Shown piece by piece: positions 35,600 to 47,859 of a DNA stretch of 64,000 bases (its first letter is position 1; each line of letters opens with the position of its first letter). The notes under the pieces were generated by a model. That model did no database searches. It was not told the DNA's origin and saw only the letters and a list, made by a program, of their open reading frames with translations. The DNA lies in contig JAQGEQ010000133.1 of NCBI GenBank assembly GCA_034620365.1, positions 157,001 through 221,000 on the forward strand, written 5' to 3'. This DNA is from Pegea sp. RAD2-039 (Eukaryota; Chordata; Thaliacea; Salpida; Salpidae). A program made the position numbers and the translations under genes.

Positions 35600-35618
35600 G
35601 TTGATCTTAAAGATCAAC
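35600..35618 (+). other. Perfect 8-bp stem-loop
   Basis: GTTGATCT-TAA-AGATCAAC. The left half is also part of a short tandem repeat (GATGTTGATCTTA) starting at about 35,583. It lies about 90 bp past the paired CREs. Confidence 0.5.
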
Positions 35619-36593
35619 GATGATTAATGATGAGTGCTTATAAACTTAATCATTAAAAAAATAGATTTATTCTTTTAAATAATCAATAGATAATATATTT
35701 AATAGTATTCAATAAGATAGCCAACTCAAAAAAAGTTTTTAATTTACTTTTTCTACTTTTTCGTTTTAATTCAACAAAAGTAGAACAATTTTATCTGCTA
35801 ATAAAAAGTATTTGTTAAAAATTAGAATATTATTTTCATCTTAGAATTTTATTAACAGTTAATTTTATTGAAAACTTAGATTTATCCAAAGCTAGAAATT
35901 TGAATGTGAAATATTTTGAAATAAATTTTTTTTCGGAAAACTATTAAAAGAAAAAAACAAAACATGAAAAAAATTTGGATAATTTTCCAAATTATTTTTT
36001 GTTTTTATGAAATTTCAATATTTATAAAATGTTAATTTAAGTTTGCTAGTAAAATCTACTATTTTTATTCCTGATTAATTTTATTTCTTTTGTTTATTTC
36101 TACTTTTTCATAATATTACCATTCTTGAAAAAAATTTGAAAATATTTTTTGTAAAACAACATTACTGATACTTAATATGCATGAAAAAAATATTGTAATT
36201 AATAACGTTTGCTATTTAATATTTAAAATTTGAAACAGAAGGTTAGTTTTATCTTAATTTGATTTTTGTTTTTGTTCGTTTTTTTGAACTTCAAAATCTA
36301 GAAGATTTCTAAAATTGTTCTTTTTGAAAGAAAATTGTTCTTATTGTTCTTTTTACTTAAAGTTGAAACACTAGAATGTCTTTAAAATAGTTAAAATAAA
36401 AGTCTTTTATTTTATAAAATCTTTTTTCGAAAAAATTTCATTTTCTTTAAAAAAAATCAAAAAAACTGTATTTTAACTCTTATGACGATGGATAAAGTTA
36501 ATTATCAGATTTAGAATAGGACTGAGAATAACATTTTAACAAAAATATTTTCAATTAACTCATTTATTGATGCTTTCTTTAGATTTAGTGAAA

Positions 36594-36700
36594 CTACAGA
36601 CTTACCAATTTTTACAGTTTATTTGAAATCAAATTTAATTATTGCGTGGAAACATTTCACCAATTTTATATCCATAATCTGAAAGTTGCTTTGGTGTTAA
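36594..36700 (+). ncRNA. Family E candidate unit
   Basis: The box CTACAGAC has two changes, and the TATA position reads TTTATTTGAAA. The body with TTTCACCAATTTT and ATAATCTGAAAGTTG is shared with 21,985-22,025(-), 54,080-54,115 and about 61,558-61,597. Confidence 0.22.
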
Positions 36701-37160
36701 TATACAAGTTTTTGTATTTGCAAAAGATGATAAACATTAAATTTTATTATTTATCATTTTAATTAGATCAATAGTTCAGTGAACTTCTTTTAGTTATAAG
36801 ATTAAAAAAATAAAACTTTTTGATTGTCTCTATAATTATTGGCTTTTTAGTTCTAAAACTGTTATTTGATTTTTAAACACTGCGGAGATTTGTACGAGTT
36901 TTTGACAAAACTAATATAAGATTTAACACTTTTTAGTTTGGGATAATCATTATAAAAGCAATGCATAGAGAAAGAGTTTTTTATGTTTTTTTATACTACA
37001 CAAAAATAATTTGAATCCTGATTTAGTGCTTTTCTCCTTACGGTGATAAATCAGTGTTTAACCCACAAATACTAGAATAAAAATACTTTTTATTAAGCAA
37101 TTTTTAGCGCTAAATCTAATTGTCTTGCAAACCAATTTTTTTGAAAAATTTAATTTGAAG

Positions 37161-37175
37161 TCGACTAAGTGTCGA
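37161..37175. other. TCGAC hairpin, copy 1
   Basis: TCGACTAAGTGTCGA, a 5-bp stem with a 5-nt loop. Also at 41,744-41,758 and 50,778-50,792 (perfect) and 60,055-60,069 (broken). Confidence 0.45.
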
Positions 37176-37191
37176 TGTAACCTTTACTAAT

Positions 37192-37225
37192 AATAAATAT
37201 TAATAATTATTAATATTATTAATAT
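37192..37225. repeat. TAA/ATT simple repeat
   Basis: Imperfect TAATATT units directly after the TCGAC hairpin. Confidence 0.75.
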
Positions 37226-38017
37226 TAAAGTATTTTTAATCATGGTAGTCTGTAATTCGTAAATTAACTAATCCTAGATTCTGTTTCGTTTTTTAATAAT
37301 CTTTTACTTTAGTAATTTGAAAGTGTAATTCTATCAAGCCAAAACTTCATTATTATCCACAGCAAAATTAATTGATTTAATCAATTAAATGTATCTGTGA
37401 GTAAAACATCGTTCTTAATATATTTTACTTATTATTGTGATTACCGAAAATATTAACCTTTATTTTTATCTACATTTAATTAGTGAAGCTATATTTTAAA
37501 AACTCCTATCATTCTAACTGTATAACAATAAAATTAAGCAAGTTGTTTAATATTGTAAAATATGTTAAATAAATTTGAGATTTTTAAACTTTTACTGAAA
37601 GTTTTTCTACGTGTCTTGGTAAAAGGTTGTTTTATTATAGTTAAACCATTTAATCATTTTTTCAAAGATTTTGTAAAAATTCAAGTCGTATTTTGTTTTG
37701 CTGATGCTGAGTAAGTTTATAACCTTTTGGGTATATTTTTCTACTTAAATTTGTTTACAATTGTTGTGCTTTTCACATCATCACCTAGTCTTTGAATTTA
37801 ATTAGAGAGAAACGTCGCTACGTCAAATGAACTTCATCATAATCAAACTTGCTTCTAAACTAGTTTCCTGTTTTCTAAGTGCAAACATAAGAAGCAAATA
37901 TTAAACCAAATTAATAGTAACATTGTATTTAAATAACTATATCAAGTTTTTCTACTTTTGTTCAAAATTGTTGAGTTTTGCGTTTGATTTTTTATGAAAA
38001 AACAATATTTGATAATT

Positions 38018-38128
38018 AGATGCAAAAGTGCACTTTTCAAAAAAAATTACGAAAAATTGGGCTCGGGAAAAAAAGTATCATTATTCTAAAGGGTTATATA
38101 TTATCTGCGTACAATCTTATGTTTGTGG
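38018..38128 (-). ncRNA. Family A unit with rearranged stem
   Basis: Box 38,121-38,128, exactly 20 nt, TTATATA (38,094-38,100). The stem has changed: AGATGC no longer pairs with GCATCT, but AAAAGTGCACTTTT (38,024-38,037) is a perfect 14-bp palindrome in the same place. The variable block contains a GGGCTCGGG tract, unusually G+C-rich. Confidence 0.38.
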
Positions 38129-38493
38129 TATCGTTAAGTTTTTGGTGTAATTTAATCAATTGAAAATGTTATTGAAAATATTATTGTTCTAATAATCTTG
38201 ACTCAGTTTAAAATGAAGTATCAGTAACATAAATACTTTGATTTTTGTAGATTTGACATAACTAAAACTTTTTCATGGGAGTACTTAATAATATCAAGAT
38301 CAGAAAGACATTGAATCATAGTTCTAAAATAGTACCTTTATAGTCAACCCAACTTCAAAATTAAATATTTAAACTAAATAGACTAATAGATATTACCAAA
38401 TAATAAATATTATCTTTTACTTTTTTTTTGTCAAAAAAGAGTTTAACATAAAAAATACGGAATAAAAATTAACCAATTCGTTTAAACTTGAGC

Positions 38494-38604
38494 CCACAAA
38501 CTCTAGATTGTAACCAAGTTGTTATAACCGAAATTTTCTTGGAATTCTTAGATCATTGTGCATATTGAATCTATGACATAATTTGAAGTTGAAACACTTT
38601 CAAC
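38494..38604 (+). ncRNA. Family B candidate small-RNA unit
   Basis: CCACAAAC (38,494-38,501), TATAA (38,523-38,527), hairpin GTTGAAACACTTTCAAC (38,588-38,604) with a loop one base shorter and the stem intact. The variable block has its own possible stem, TAGAT with ATCTA. Confidence 0.45.
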
Positions 38605-38895
38605 GAAAATCGATTAAGTAAATAACAAGACTACCTTGATTTTAATTCTTTGCAAGTGGCAACATAAAAATGATTTATGTTGAATATTTATTATTTTGGC
38701 GGAATCGTGAAACTGATAATTTGAAAGAATGTTTACAAGTAGTAAAAAAGTTTTAGCGAAATTAGTATTTTTAATATAGAAGTTTTAAATATGTTGTTCA
38801 ATCCGGATAATTAGAAACTTTCTTCTTTGGATAGTTTAGTAGGAATAAGTTTTAAAAAATAACTTTACAAAACAATAATTCAAAACTTTCATTTT

Positions 38896-38909
38896 CCGCT
38901 AGTGGGCGC
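38896..38909 (+). promoter_or_regulatory. G+C word CCGCTAGTGGGCGC
   Basis: Continues into GCGCTAGATGAG, a compound form. About 400 bp downstream of the B unit, as at 9,954. Confidence 0.45.
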
Positions 38910-38939
38910 TAGATGAGATCTTTTATTAAACAGTTAACC

Positions 38940-39640
38940 AAATAATTAAATGGTTGATTCATTTGTTATAATTTTTATATATATCTATAATAGTTTTATG
39001 TCAAAACAATCTTTATTAAATCTTAAAATAGTTTTATTGTCCCGATGTTTAATGATTTCGATTGAATGATATTAAAAAGTAATAAAGAAATAGAAATGTT
39101 GCTGCTTAAATTATTTCATCTGAAATATACGTAGAAATACTAATTTTGTAAAATAAAAGTTTTTATATTTGAAAACATTCTGTTATATTATAATTCTGTT
39201 ATTTATTGCAATTTTCGAGGATTGCTTTTAAGAGTAATTTAGTAACAAAAAGTTTTTTTTTGTGAGTTAAGTTCCATTTCTGGTCTTTTTAAAAAAGGAG
39301 ATGTTTGTATGAAAACGCCTTTTCTAACTAAAGCATATACAACTTATTGAAAACAAGACAAACAGATTACTACAAGTAAAATAATTCAATTTTTCAAACA
39401 AAAGGATAACTTTAAATTTTCTGAAAACTTGTAGAGAATTTCTGATTAACTTTATCAAATAAAAAGTTGATAAATATTGTTGACGTCGAAAAAGGTGTTC
39501 AACTATTGAGAAACATTAAGAACCTCTTTTGCAAAGAGAAACTTTTTGTTTTAAAAATTTTTTGTTTTTACTTAGATTTCAGACTAAAAAAACAATTAAA
39601 TTTTAAAGCAAATTTTTTATTTTTTATTTCTTTTTTATTA
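38940..39640. other. AT-rich stretch, no module recognised
   Basis: An open frame at 39,467-39,667 is Phe/Leu/Lys-rich and looks like chance. A degenerate B box follows near 39,743, at the start of the right arm. Confidence 0.45.
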
Positions 39641-40780
39641 GTTATTTTTGTATACATATTTTATTAAAAAAAATGAAACTTATTTGTCAACAAAAGTTTT
39701 TTCAAAAAAATTATAAGAAAATATTCTCCTAAACTTGATTCAAAAACTGTAAATTGCAACAAACTGATAAGAAATGAAAAGTAAAGAATATTTCAATTAG
39801 TATTTAAGGTTTTTAGCTGATTATAGATTTAATGTTAAGTTTCCTATAAACAAAACTTCATTTATTAAGTAAATTGAATATCTTGAGTTTTCATTCTTTA
39901 AAAAAGTTGACATACAAAATCTGTATTGTTGTGAACCTATTAATATAATTGCATTTGATAATTACGAATAAAAACTTTTCTTTGAGTAAAATAAGTATTT
40001 CTAATCATAATTCTAGTTAAAGTAGAAAACTAAGCAGCAAATATAATATTTATAAATAATAAACTACTAATTACAAGTATATAATACTATATAATTTGTT
40101 TCTGCAATTATTAATCGTAATAAAGTTGAAGCAATCTTTTAATCAACAAATAGAATTATGTTATTTAGCCAATGAAGGTTGCTGTAAATGTTAATTACAT
40201 ATTTGCTCAATGATATTAAACTTTCAAATAAAAAAAGTTTGATTTAATTTTTACTACTTCTTTTGGTTTAGACTTATTGCTTGTGATCTACTGAAAAAAA
40301 AAACTTACTGTAAAAATAAAAAAGTATGAAGATATTTTTAAAACAACTATGAACACGTTTTTTCTTAAAATTTGTTTCAACAGTTGTATAACTTATTCAA
40401 ATCATAATGATGTCACTTATGAGGCCTCTATACTCAACTTAAGATTTTGTGAATTCAAAAAAAGACAATTTAACTTATTTTAAAAATATGAGTTTTTGTT
40501 TTTCATTAAAAACAAAGTAAGCTAGATATCTGTTTTTTATGTTGAGTAATTTTTCTTAGTTTCATATAAAATTTCAATAATAATTTTAACTCCTAAAAGA
40601 ATAAGTAAGGGCCCTAAAATAAAATGTTTAGATAAAAGAAATGTTTTAATAATTAGCTTAACAATTTGGTTATTAATAAGCTCCTTGTATATAACTTTTT
40701 AATTATATTTTATAAATGAAATAACAATTCGATTAACAACAATTGTTCATCTAATCATCAATTTTCTTTTGAAATTTGTC

Positions 40781-40894
40781 AACTGCTATTTGCAGTTTCT
40801 AAACAATAAGTATTTTAGCACGAGTCTTGATACAGGATTTTTTTAAAGAATAAAATCGAAATATGTAAACATGGTATAAGTCTGTCGTTTGTGG
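40781..40894 (-). ncRNA. Family C candidate small-RNA unit
   Basis: Box 40,887-40,894, ACATATT 20 nt away, perfect hairpin AACTGCTATTTGCAGTT (40,781-40,797) with a 5-nt loop. The block in between (GCACGAGTCTTGATA tract) differs from the 4.8-kb and 31.2-kb copies although the flanks match. The G+C word lies 501 bp upstream. Confidence 0.42.
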
Positions 40895-41394
40895 TGCTTG
40901 AAATCTAAACAAGTTTAACATTTTTTAAGAAAGTACAATGTAATCGGTGTACAAAATTATTGCATGTAATACCAAAACATGTTAACTTCTTTTACTTTTA
41001 ATAAAGCAAATTCTTTTAATTTAATCTGAAATATCAGACAATGCCAATTGAAAAACTGTTACTAAATATATTCGTGTTACTTAAACAAAGAAAATTTTCT
41101 GCTAACATTAGAAATTATGTTTATTATGGAAACTAAACTATAAATTGAATCTGATGTTATTTGAAATAATTAGTTAATTTGAAATTTCATCTTTAACGAT
41201 TTAACTCTGTATAAAAAATAATTACAAAAAAAGTTTAACCAATTATTCTTTAACTATAAAAATGAAAAAAAAATAATATTTTGCTTTGTTGCAAAAAACA
41301 TCCACCAATGTACAAATTGTACATTTTGTTAAAGTGGTTCAATAAAATGCTAATTAATTCTCAAAGATTTGTTGTTGTAACTAAAATACGATAA

Positions 41395-41408
41395 CCGTTA
41401 GGTGGCGC
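41395..41408 (+). promoter_or_regulatory. G+C word CCGTTAGGTGGCGC
   Basis: One base from a good CTCF-like core. 501 bp upstream of the C box at 40,887, matching the 497 bp of the 4.9-5.4-kb copy. Confidence 0.45.
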
Positions 41409-41743
41409 AAAGAGTAAAAAGATGTAATTATAATTTTTTGATTAGAAAATAGATAATATACATGTTTTAGTAAATATCTAAACTATTCACAATAATAAAG
41501 TTACTTAAACTTTTAAAGTTACTTACTTACAAGCAACTTAGAATTTGTAGATATGAATTCAAAAATTTCACCAAAAAGTGAAAACAGTTTTGTACATGCA
41601 ACAAAATAAATATTTGTATTAAACAATATACCACATTAAAGTATAAAACAAATTATTTATTTCAGAAAACTTATCAAAGCTGTTGTCTTGGAGACATGAA
41701 ATGCATTAATATTTTGAAATTTAAAAATTAGTAACTGGTGCCA

Positions 41744-41758
41744 TCGACATTTAGTCGA
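41744..41758. other. TCGAC hairpin, copy 2
   Basis: TCGACATTTAGTCGA, perfect. It lies in the 0.8-kb segment absent from the left arm. Confidence 0.5.
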
Positions 41759-42728
41759 TTCCAAAATATCTTCTTTCAAAAGTTGAAATTTTAATTCATC
41801 TACTTTTGTAAAATTGTTTAATAAAATGTAATTTAAGACAATTAATTTGTAAAATAATTTTTTCTAAAACTTTTTACAAAATTATGAACATAAAAGTTTT
41901 AATAAAAACGTTTAATAACTATCCCTTAAAATATTTGATGTTATAAAACTGTACAAACAATTATGAGACTCATCAAAGGCCAAACTGTATTTTTGTATAA
42001 TCTGAAAATTAGCAAAACGATCTGATTATTATAAATAATTAGTATTTTTAATACAAAAATAATTATTAAAAATTGAAGAATAAATTAATGCAGAACAGAT
42101 CTGAATTATTTTTTAATATCCTACAAAGTTATCCAAAAGTTGAGATTTTTATTGTACACTTTTAAGAAAAATGTAGAACATTGCTTAACTGTAAACTATA
42201 AAGTCTAACTTTACAAAATAAAAGATATTAAAGAAAACTTCAACAAACGGATATAGTTGTGTTTTAATGTAAAACAACGTTAACAACTTAAGTAAAATCA
42301 TAAGAACATAGTGTATAAAGTTCGAAACACAGAAATGTTTAGTAGATTGAAAAATCTGTGTGTCAAAATACAGAGGATTTCTAAATAAACAATTTAGCAC
42401 TAGATTTTATAGTTAGTCTTTTATGTTTCATAATTTTTGAATCAGAAACTCACATCTCTCCAATATTTGATTTATCAACATCTTTATCAAAAGCTAAAAA
42501 ACCCTATTTCGTGTTTAACATCAAATTAAAAGTAATTTTAAAATTAACGTAATACAAATTTTTATAAACATTTAATATTATCCAGTTACAATCATATAAT
42601 ATTCTTTTGAATTAAATTAAAAGTAACTTTACAATTTCTTATAACTTTTAAAAATTTACTTTAAATGTATTTTTATCAACAATAAGTTATAATTAAAGCT
42701 AAAATAAATTTTTCGTTTTAAACTGATG

Positions 42729-42849
42729 CCACAAACTGTAGATTACGACAAAGAAATAAATAAGGAAATATTAAAAAAAATTTAGTGTTTGCATAGCTCC
42801 ATCTGGATGAACTATTTTTGAGTTGAAATACTTTTCAACAAAAATAATC
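42729..42849 (+). ncRNA. Family B candidate small-RNA unit
   Basis: CCACAAAC (42,729-42,736), exactly 20 nt, TAAATAAG, perfect hairpin GTTGAAATACTTTTCAAC (42,832-42,849). The variable block has a GCATAGCTCCATCTGGATGA tract, richer in G+C than its surroundings and only loosely like its mirror. Confidence 0.45.
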
Positions 42850-43072
42850 GATTAGTAAATAAGTTCAGTAATTTAAGCCTCCGGTTTATGCAAATGATAA
42901 GATAAAAATAAATTAGGTGAAAAATTTATTCCGATGTTTTAAACATATTGTAAATATTGTTACATAATGCTTACAAAATGAAAATTTTTTAACACTTGGT
43001 AAAAAGTGAATTATTTGTCAACAAAAGGTTTTTACTTAAAATAACAAAAAAATAATGCTTTTAAATTTAATC

Positions 43073-43110
43073 CTACAAACACTAAATTGCATTAAACTTA
43101 TGAGAAATGA
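43073..43110 (+). promoter_or_regulatory. Family B-type box without hairpin
   Basis: CTACAAAC with CTTATGAG 20 nt later; mirror of 29,813-29,844. No stem-loop follows. Confidence 0.22.
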
Positions 43111-44575
43111 AAAGTAGAAAAATCTCGGTTATATTTAAAAATTTTAAGTTTCCTAGAAATTAAATGTTTTGAATTTCTATTTAGAATTCAGAATAAGAAA
43201 ACAAAAAACATTAACAAATATCCATATTTTTTATATCATGAAATCATTAAATATCATTTCGACAATTCTATTTTTAATCCTCTGGAAAGCTAAACACAGC
43301 TGACTAATATCAAGAAAGTTACAAATATTCTTTCATCAGATAAACAATCAAAAATATTGTTTCGTTTCTCGATTGTAAAAATTCTAAATTTTTAAAGTTG
43401 ACAATTCAATTTGCAAAAAGTTAAAATTAATGTAATATGAAATATACTAATGAATATACGAAGTAATATGAATTACTAAACTATTTTAAGTAATCAAGAC
43501 ATACTAATAAAATTATTTTTAAAAATTTGATTAAAACATTATTTATTCTCAATTAAATGTTTTAAAAATCAATCTGTTAAATAAGTATTTTATTTAAGTT
43601 GATTTAAACATTAAAACCGAAATATATTTAAACAAATTATTTTCAATATATAAACCAGACTTTAAGACTAGAATTCTTTTTGAAGTTCATACAGCACTTT
43701 GAAGTAGATATGGAGATACATAAAAGTAAAAAAACTTTTTATGGAGATTTCAGGTGCAGCAGCAAAAGGAGATCTATTAGATTGTGATTCTCTTATCATA
43801 ATTTAAATAGTAACTAGAAAAAAAAATTTTAAAGTGATCATAATCCCTAACTACTAATATCGAATAATATTTTAAAACAAAAATTTCTTGAAACAAATAT
43901 AAGATATAAAAACTAAAATTTCTTGAAAAATATTTATTTCAATATACATCTATATCAACAATAAACAATTTCGATTAAGTTTTTTTTTTCAAATAGTTAA
44001 ATGTTGAAAAGATACAATTAAATTTTTATAAAAGTTAATATTTCTATTTATATTTTAGAATTGAAAAAAAAGAAAACCATGCAAAAAGTTTATTTTGGTT
44101 TTTAAATATTATGTATTAAATTTTGTATTTTTTTTTATCTGGTTTTATATAAATACCAGCTTAGAAAATCTTTTATGAGACATTATTTACATACTATTAT
44201 GCATTTGAGACAATTGACTAAAATTATAAATATCCATTTTTATACAGAATTTATAAATTATAAAAAAAAGTTAAAATAAAATTACATAATTAAAATTACA
44301 CCAGTCCTAAAAGTAAGTTTTTTATATTAGATTAACCCTAATTGTTCGCCTTGCGAAATATCTTTTAAATCTACTGTAAACAAGTCGTAAGAAAAATATT
44401 TACTCAAATACTTTTTCTTAACTTCAGATTATGAAACATTCTGGTGATCAACCCACTTTTTAAAGATTATTTACTTAAAAGCAGGTCTAGTTTTAATGCT
44501 CAAGTTAGTTTAAAGCAATTGACTAAATAGATTATTTAAGTTTCAGCTTCAGTTATTTTAGCAAAATTGTTCTAT

Positions 44576-44589
44576 CCGCTAGATGGCGC
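44576..44589 (+). promoter_or_regulatory. Perfect G+C word
   Basis: CCGCTAGATGGCGC, mirror of 28,308-28,321. Confidence 0.5.
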
Positions 44590-45042
44590 AAACAGTCGAA
44601 ATTAGAAAAACAAAAAAAAGCAAAACAAAAATTACAATTTTTAGATTTTCTTAATGAATCAACCATTGAAAATTCAATTTATTCTAAACTGTATACATTA
44701 TCTATGTTTTTTAAATTACTTTTACTTTTAATTCTAAAAAAATATGGTTTATTAGTTAAAATGTATATCATTAAACAAAAGTTAGAAATTTCTTTTTTCT
44801 TCAGATAAACTTTAACAACTTCAGAATTTGATGTAATAAAGCTATTTCATCTTATAACTATTAATTAATATCTTGTTAATTTAATTGAATCCTCTTAATT
44901 TAATGAAAAAATCATTTTTGTTTCAAAATAAAGAAATAAAGATAATTATTTTGTGAATAGTTAGATATTCAATTAAAGCAAAAATTATAATCATTGAACT
45001 TTTATTTTCAATTGAATAAAGCATGAGTAATCTTTGATGAAA

Positions 45043-45165
45043 CTACAAACAAAGGAGTTGGTACAGCTCATTTATAACTGTATACTTTTATTATGATGTG
45101 TATAAATTTTATTACAATATCTTAGTTATCGTTAGTTTTAATGTGTAAAGTCGTCAAGTGATAAT
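45043..45165 (+). ncRNA. Family D candidate unit
   Basis: CTACAAAC (45,043-45,050), exactly 20 nt, TTTATAAC (45,071-45,078). The body matches 27,741-27,863(-). No 18-nt stem was found. Confidence 0.3.
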
Positions 45166-45314
45166 TGTAAATTTAGAAAATTATCCAAATTGTTAAAACC
45201 TGTTCATCACATAGTAAAAAATCTGTCATATTACCAATAACATGTTTACCGACATATTTTGTGATGAATAATAACTCAAGTTATTAAACTTATTTGCTAC
45301 TTAAAGTTTCGTTG

Positions 45315-45422
45315 TAAAGTACTTTAGCTCAAAACTTGAAAACTTTGCAATCCTTTACGAAAGATTGAGTTTTATTTTACTTTTCACTTATAATAAACGT
45401 TGTTGCAATCTGAAGTGTATGG
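45315..45422 (-). ncRNA. Family B' candidate small-RNA unit
   Basis: Box CCATACAC on the minus strand (45,415-45,422), TATAAG-like ATTATAAG (45,387-45,394), palindrome TAAAGTACTTTA (45,315-45,326). A 66-codon open frame runs antisense across it and is not supported as coding. Confidence 0.35.
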
Positions 45423-45636
45423 GATCAAGTTCAAATGAAATTAATTTTATAATTTTCTTGATAAGCAATTGGTTGAAAAATATTGTTCAAATTGAAAATT
45501 TGATTTTAAAGGTGATAAGAAAATTTTTTTATAAGTTTACTATTATACAAATAAAATTAGTTTAATTTTTTTGATCAAATTTTATTTCATTCAGATTTAA
45601 ATTTATTCTACTTCGATGATTAAAATTAAAAATAAT

Positions 45637-45680
45637 CAGTCGTACTGACGATCAAAAATTAAATCAAAAGCCATGTGACT
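45637..45680 (-). promoter_or_regulatory. E-box block upstream of B'
   Basis: CAGTCGTACTGACG then CATGTG (45,672-45,677); 258 bp upstream of the B' box. Confidence 0.4.
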
Positions 45681-46468
45681 TTTTGTTTTTAAAAATAAGA
45701 CTTTTATAAGACTCACAGATTATTTTCGTTTGATCTTCAAATTAACTTAAAAGTCATACAAACCTTTAAAGTAATTTAATCAGCTGCTACTAAAGTATTA
45801 GATATTTGTTAAACATTTATAAACAGTTTATTTACATTAGTCTTAAAAGGCAAGTTTTTTGTAGTAACTTTTTTGTATGTTTAAATATTTTAAAATAGCT
45901 TTAAACTCTTCAATTAACACACTTGTTTGATACAACCTTTTAAATGTTGAAATCTTGTAGTAAAGCAAAAATATTTTGAAGAAACTTGTTTATATAACAG
46001 AGCAGAAAAAAATTTTGCATCAAAGTATTTAAATTAATTGTTTGTAAAGTATTTTATTTGTAAGACTTTTCATGTTCTGTTCTCTTAAGGATTCTAGTTT
46101 TAATAAAAAATAATTGGAATAATCAAAAATCGACTTTTTGTCCGAAGATCGACAAATTTGGATACTGAAAAGCCTGATTTAGCCGTTTTTAATTTGTATT
46201 TTATCAAATTATCTAACTACGATTTTCTCTGTATTTATCTGCAAATAAACTGCAGATGAAACAAGAGAAGAAACAGTTTTCAGTAATCCTGAACTAAAAT
46301 TAATTTATTAAGTTACTATAGTATTTCTATATTATATTATTATACCTTAATTATTTTTATTTCACTAATTTCAAAGTTATTAAAACGTTTATTTAAATCA
46401 TTACAAAAAAGTTTATCAACAACAAATTAATTCTAAAATTGTAAAAACAAATTCGTTTAAGCTTGACC

Positions 46469-46573
46469 CCACAAACTTAGGATTACGACAAAGTGATAAA
46501 TAAGGATATAAAAAAAACTTTAAACTAAAAATAAATGAATTTTTAAAACCTAATTGTTGAAATATTGTTCAAC
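46469..46573 (+). ncRNA. Family B candidate small-RNA unit
   Basis: CCACAAAC (46,469-46,476), exactly 20 nt, TAAATAAGG. The hairpin GTTGAAATATTGTTCAAC (46,556-46,573) has a changed loop and an intact 6-bp stem. The variable block is nearly pure A/T. Confidence 0.42.
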
Positions 46574-47254
46574 GAAAATTCTCTTACTAAAGAAGTTGAA
46601 GAACTTCAGTTTCTATTATGTAGAAAAAACGACAAAAAAATAATTTCATTTATTTTTGTAAAGATATATCTGATAATCTGACAAGACGTTCAAAAAGTTA
46701 ACTTTCAGTTAATCAAAGAAAATTATTTATGGCATCACTAATATCTGCTTCATATTGAGTTTTATTTGAAATTTCATTTCTTATTATTAAAAAAATTAAC
46801 TTTAAATCTTAGAATTATTTCTAATTTGTAAGTACTTTAAATAAAAACTTATATTAATGAATAATATATTATAATAAAAATCTAAAAGTAACACTAAAAG
46901 AAATAACTTCAGTAATTTTAATTTTTATGATTGAACAAATCAGTTGTTTTGCTAATTTTACTTTATATTTTCCATCTGTTTATCAAAAAGGTATTTTTCA
47001 AAATAAGAATAAATAAGATTTTGCTTTTCTTGAGATTGTTTGATGATTTACAATTCTACTTTTTAATATTAATTTTCATTTTTTTTTATTTACTTTTTTT
47101 TTTATTCAATAAAAATTTTTTACTCCAAAAATATTAGTTTAAATTAGAAAAAAAAAATCATAATTGTTCGTAATTCAATGTTTCAATTATATTTGTATCA
47201 CTAAAACTCTAACTTGTAGAATCTTCCTAATTTTAATTAAATATTAAAATTAAT

Positions 47255-47285
47255 AATAAATAATAATAATAATAAATAATTATGG
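47255..47285. repeat. AAT microsatellite
   Basis: A run of AATAATA units. Confidence 0.8.
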
Positions 47286-47743
47286 AAAAAGCTAAATTAT
47301 AACAACGCTAATATACCAAACAGCGGTCTATTCATATTTCTAAGTAGATTTTTTTAAATCCATTTTATTTTTGATAGATTTGTATAAATATTTAATAATA
47401 GTTAATAAATATTAAATATATCAAGTTTTAGATCAAGTTGTAATGTCGTAAAAAAGAATAGTATCTGAATGATAGGCCCAAAGTTCCAAAACAAGAAATT
47501 TTTCTTTATAAATATATATAAGCTTCCCAATCGGTTAGTATTCACAATTTAAAAATAAAATATTCAAATGGTTTTTGACTTAATTTCTAAAAGTCTTCAT
47601 TTATCAGCGCCACAAATTTTTTTTGAATAATCAAATCAAATATTAATTTACAAAGATTCAATTCAAACTTGAAAAAAATGAGATTACTTACAAACAAATA
47701 TTTTTATCTAAAAGTACAAAAAATATCTCGTTTAAACTTGACC

Positions 47744-47851
47744 CCACAAACTCTAGATTAAAACAAAATTATAAATGCTGACAAATTTGGCAAAATCTTA
47801 TATTTTAATGTTCTCATGGTAGCTATTTTTGGAGTTGAAAACTTTTTCAAT
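47744..47851 (+). ncRNA. Family B candidate small-RNA unit
   Basis: CCACAAAC (47,744-47,751), then TATAAAT (47,770-47,776). The hairpin GTTGAAAACTTTTTCAAT (47,834-47,851) has its outer pair changed to G-T. It lies in a right-arm segment with no left-arm partner. Confidence 0.38.
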
Positions 47852-47859
47852 GAAATTTT

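Larger units (their letters stand above)
32460..36540. other. Mostly single-copy spacer of the giant inverted repeat
   Basis: I recognise no repeat family over most of this 4 kb. It holds a decayed G+C word (33,034-33,045), a degenerate one at 34,879-34,892, and the ETS/CRE cluster at 35,446-35,514. The open frame at 34,710-35,021(-) is hydrophobic, has no family resemblance and is of chance length. Confidence 0.6.
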
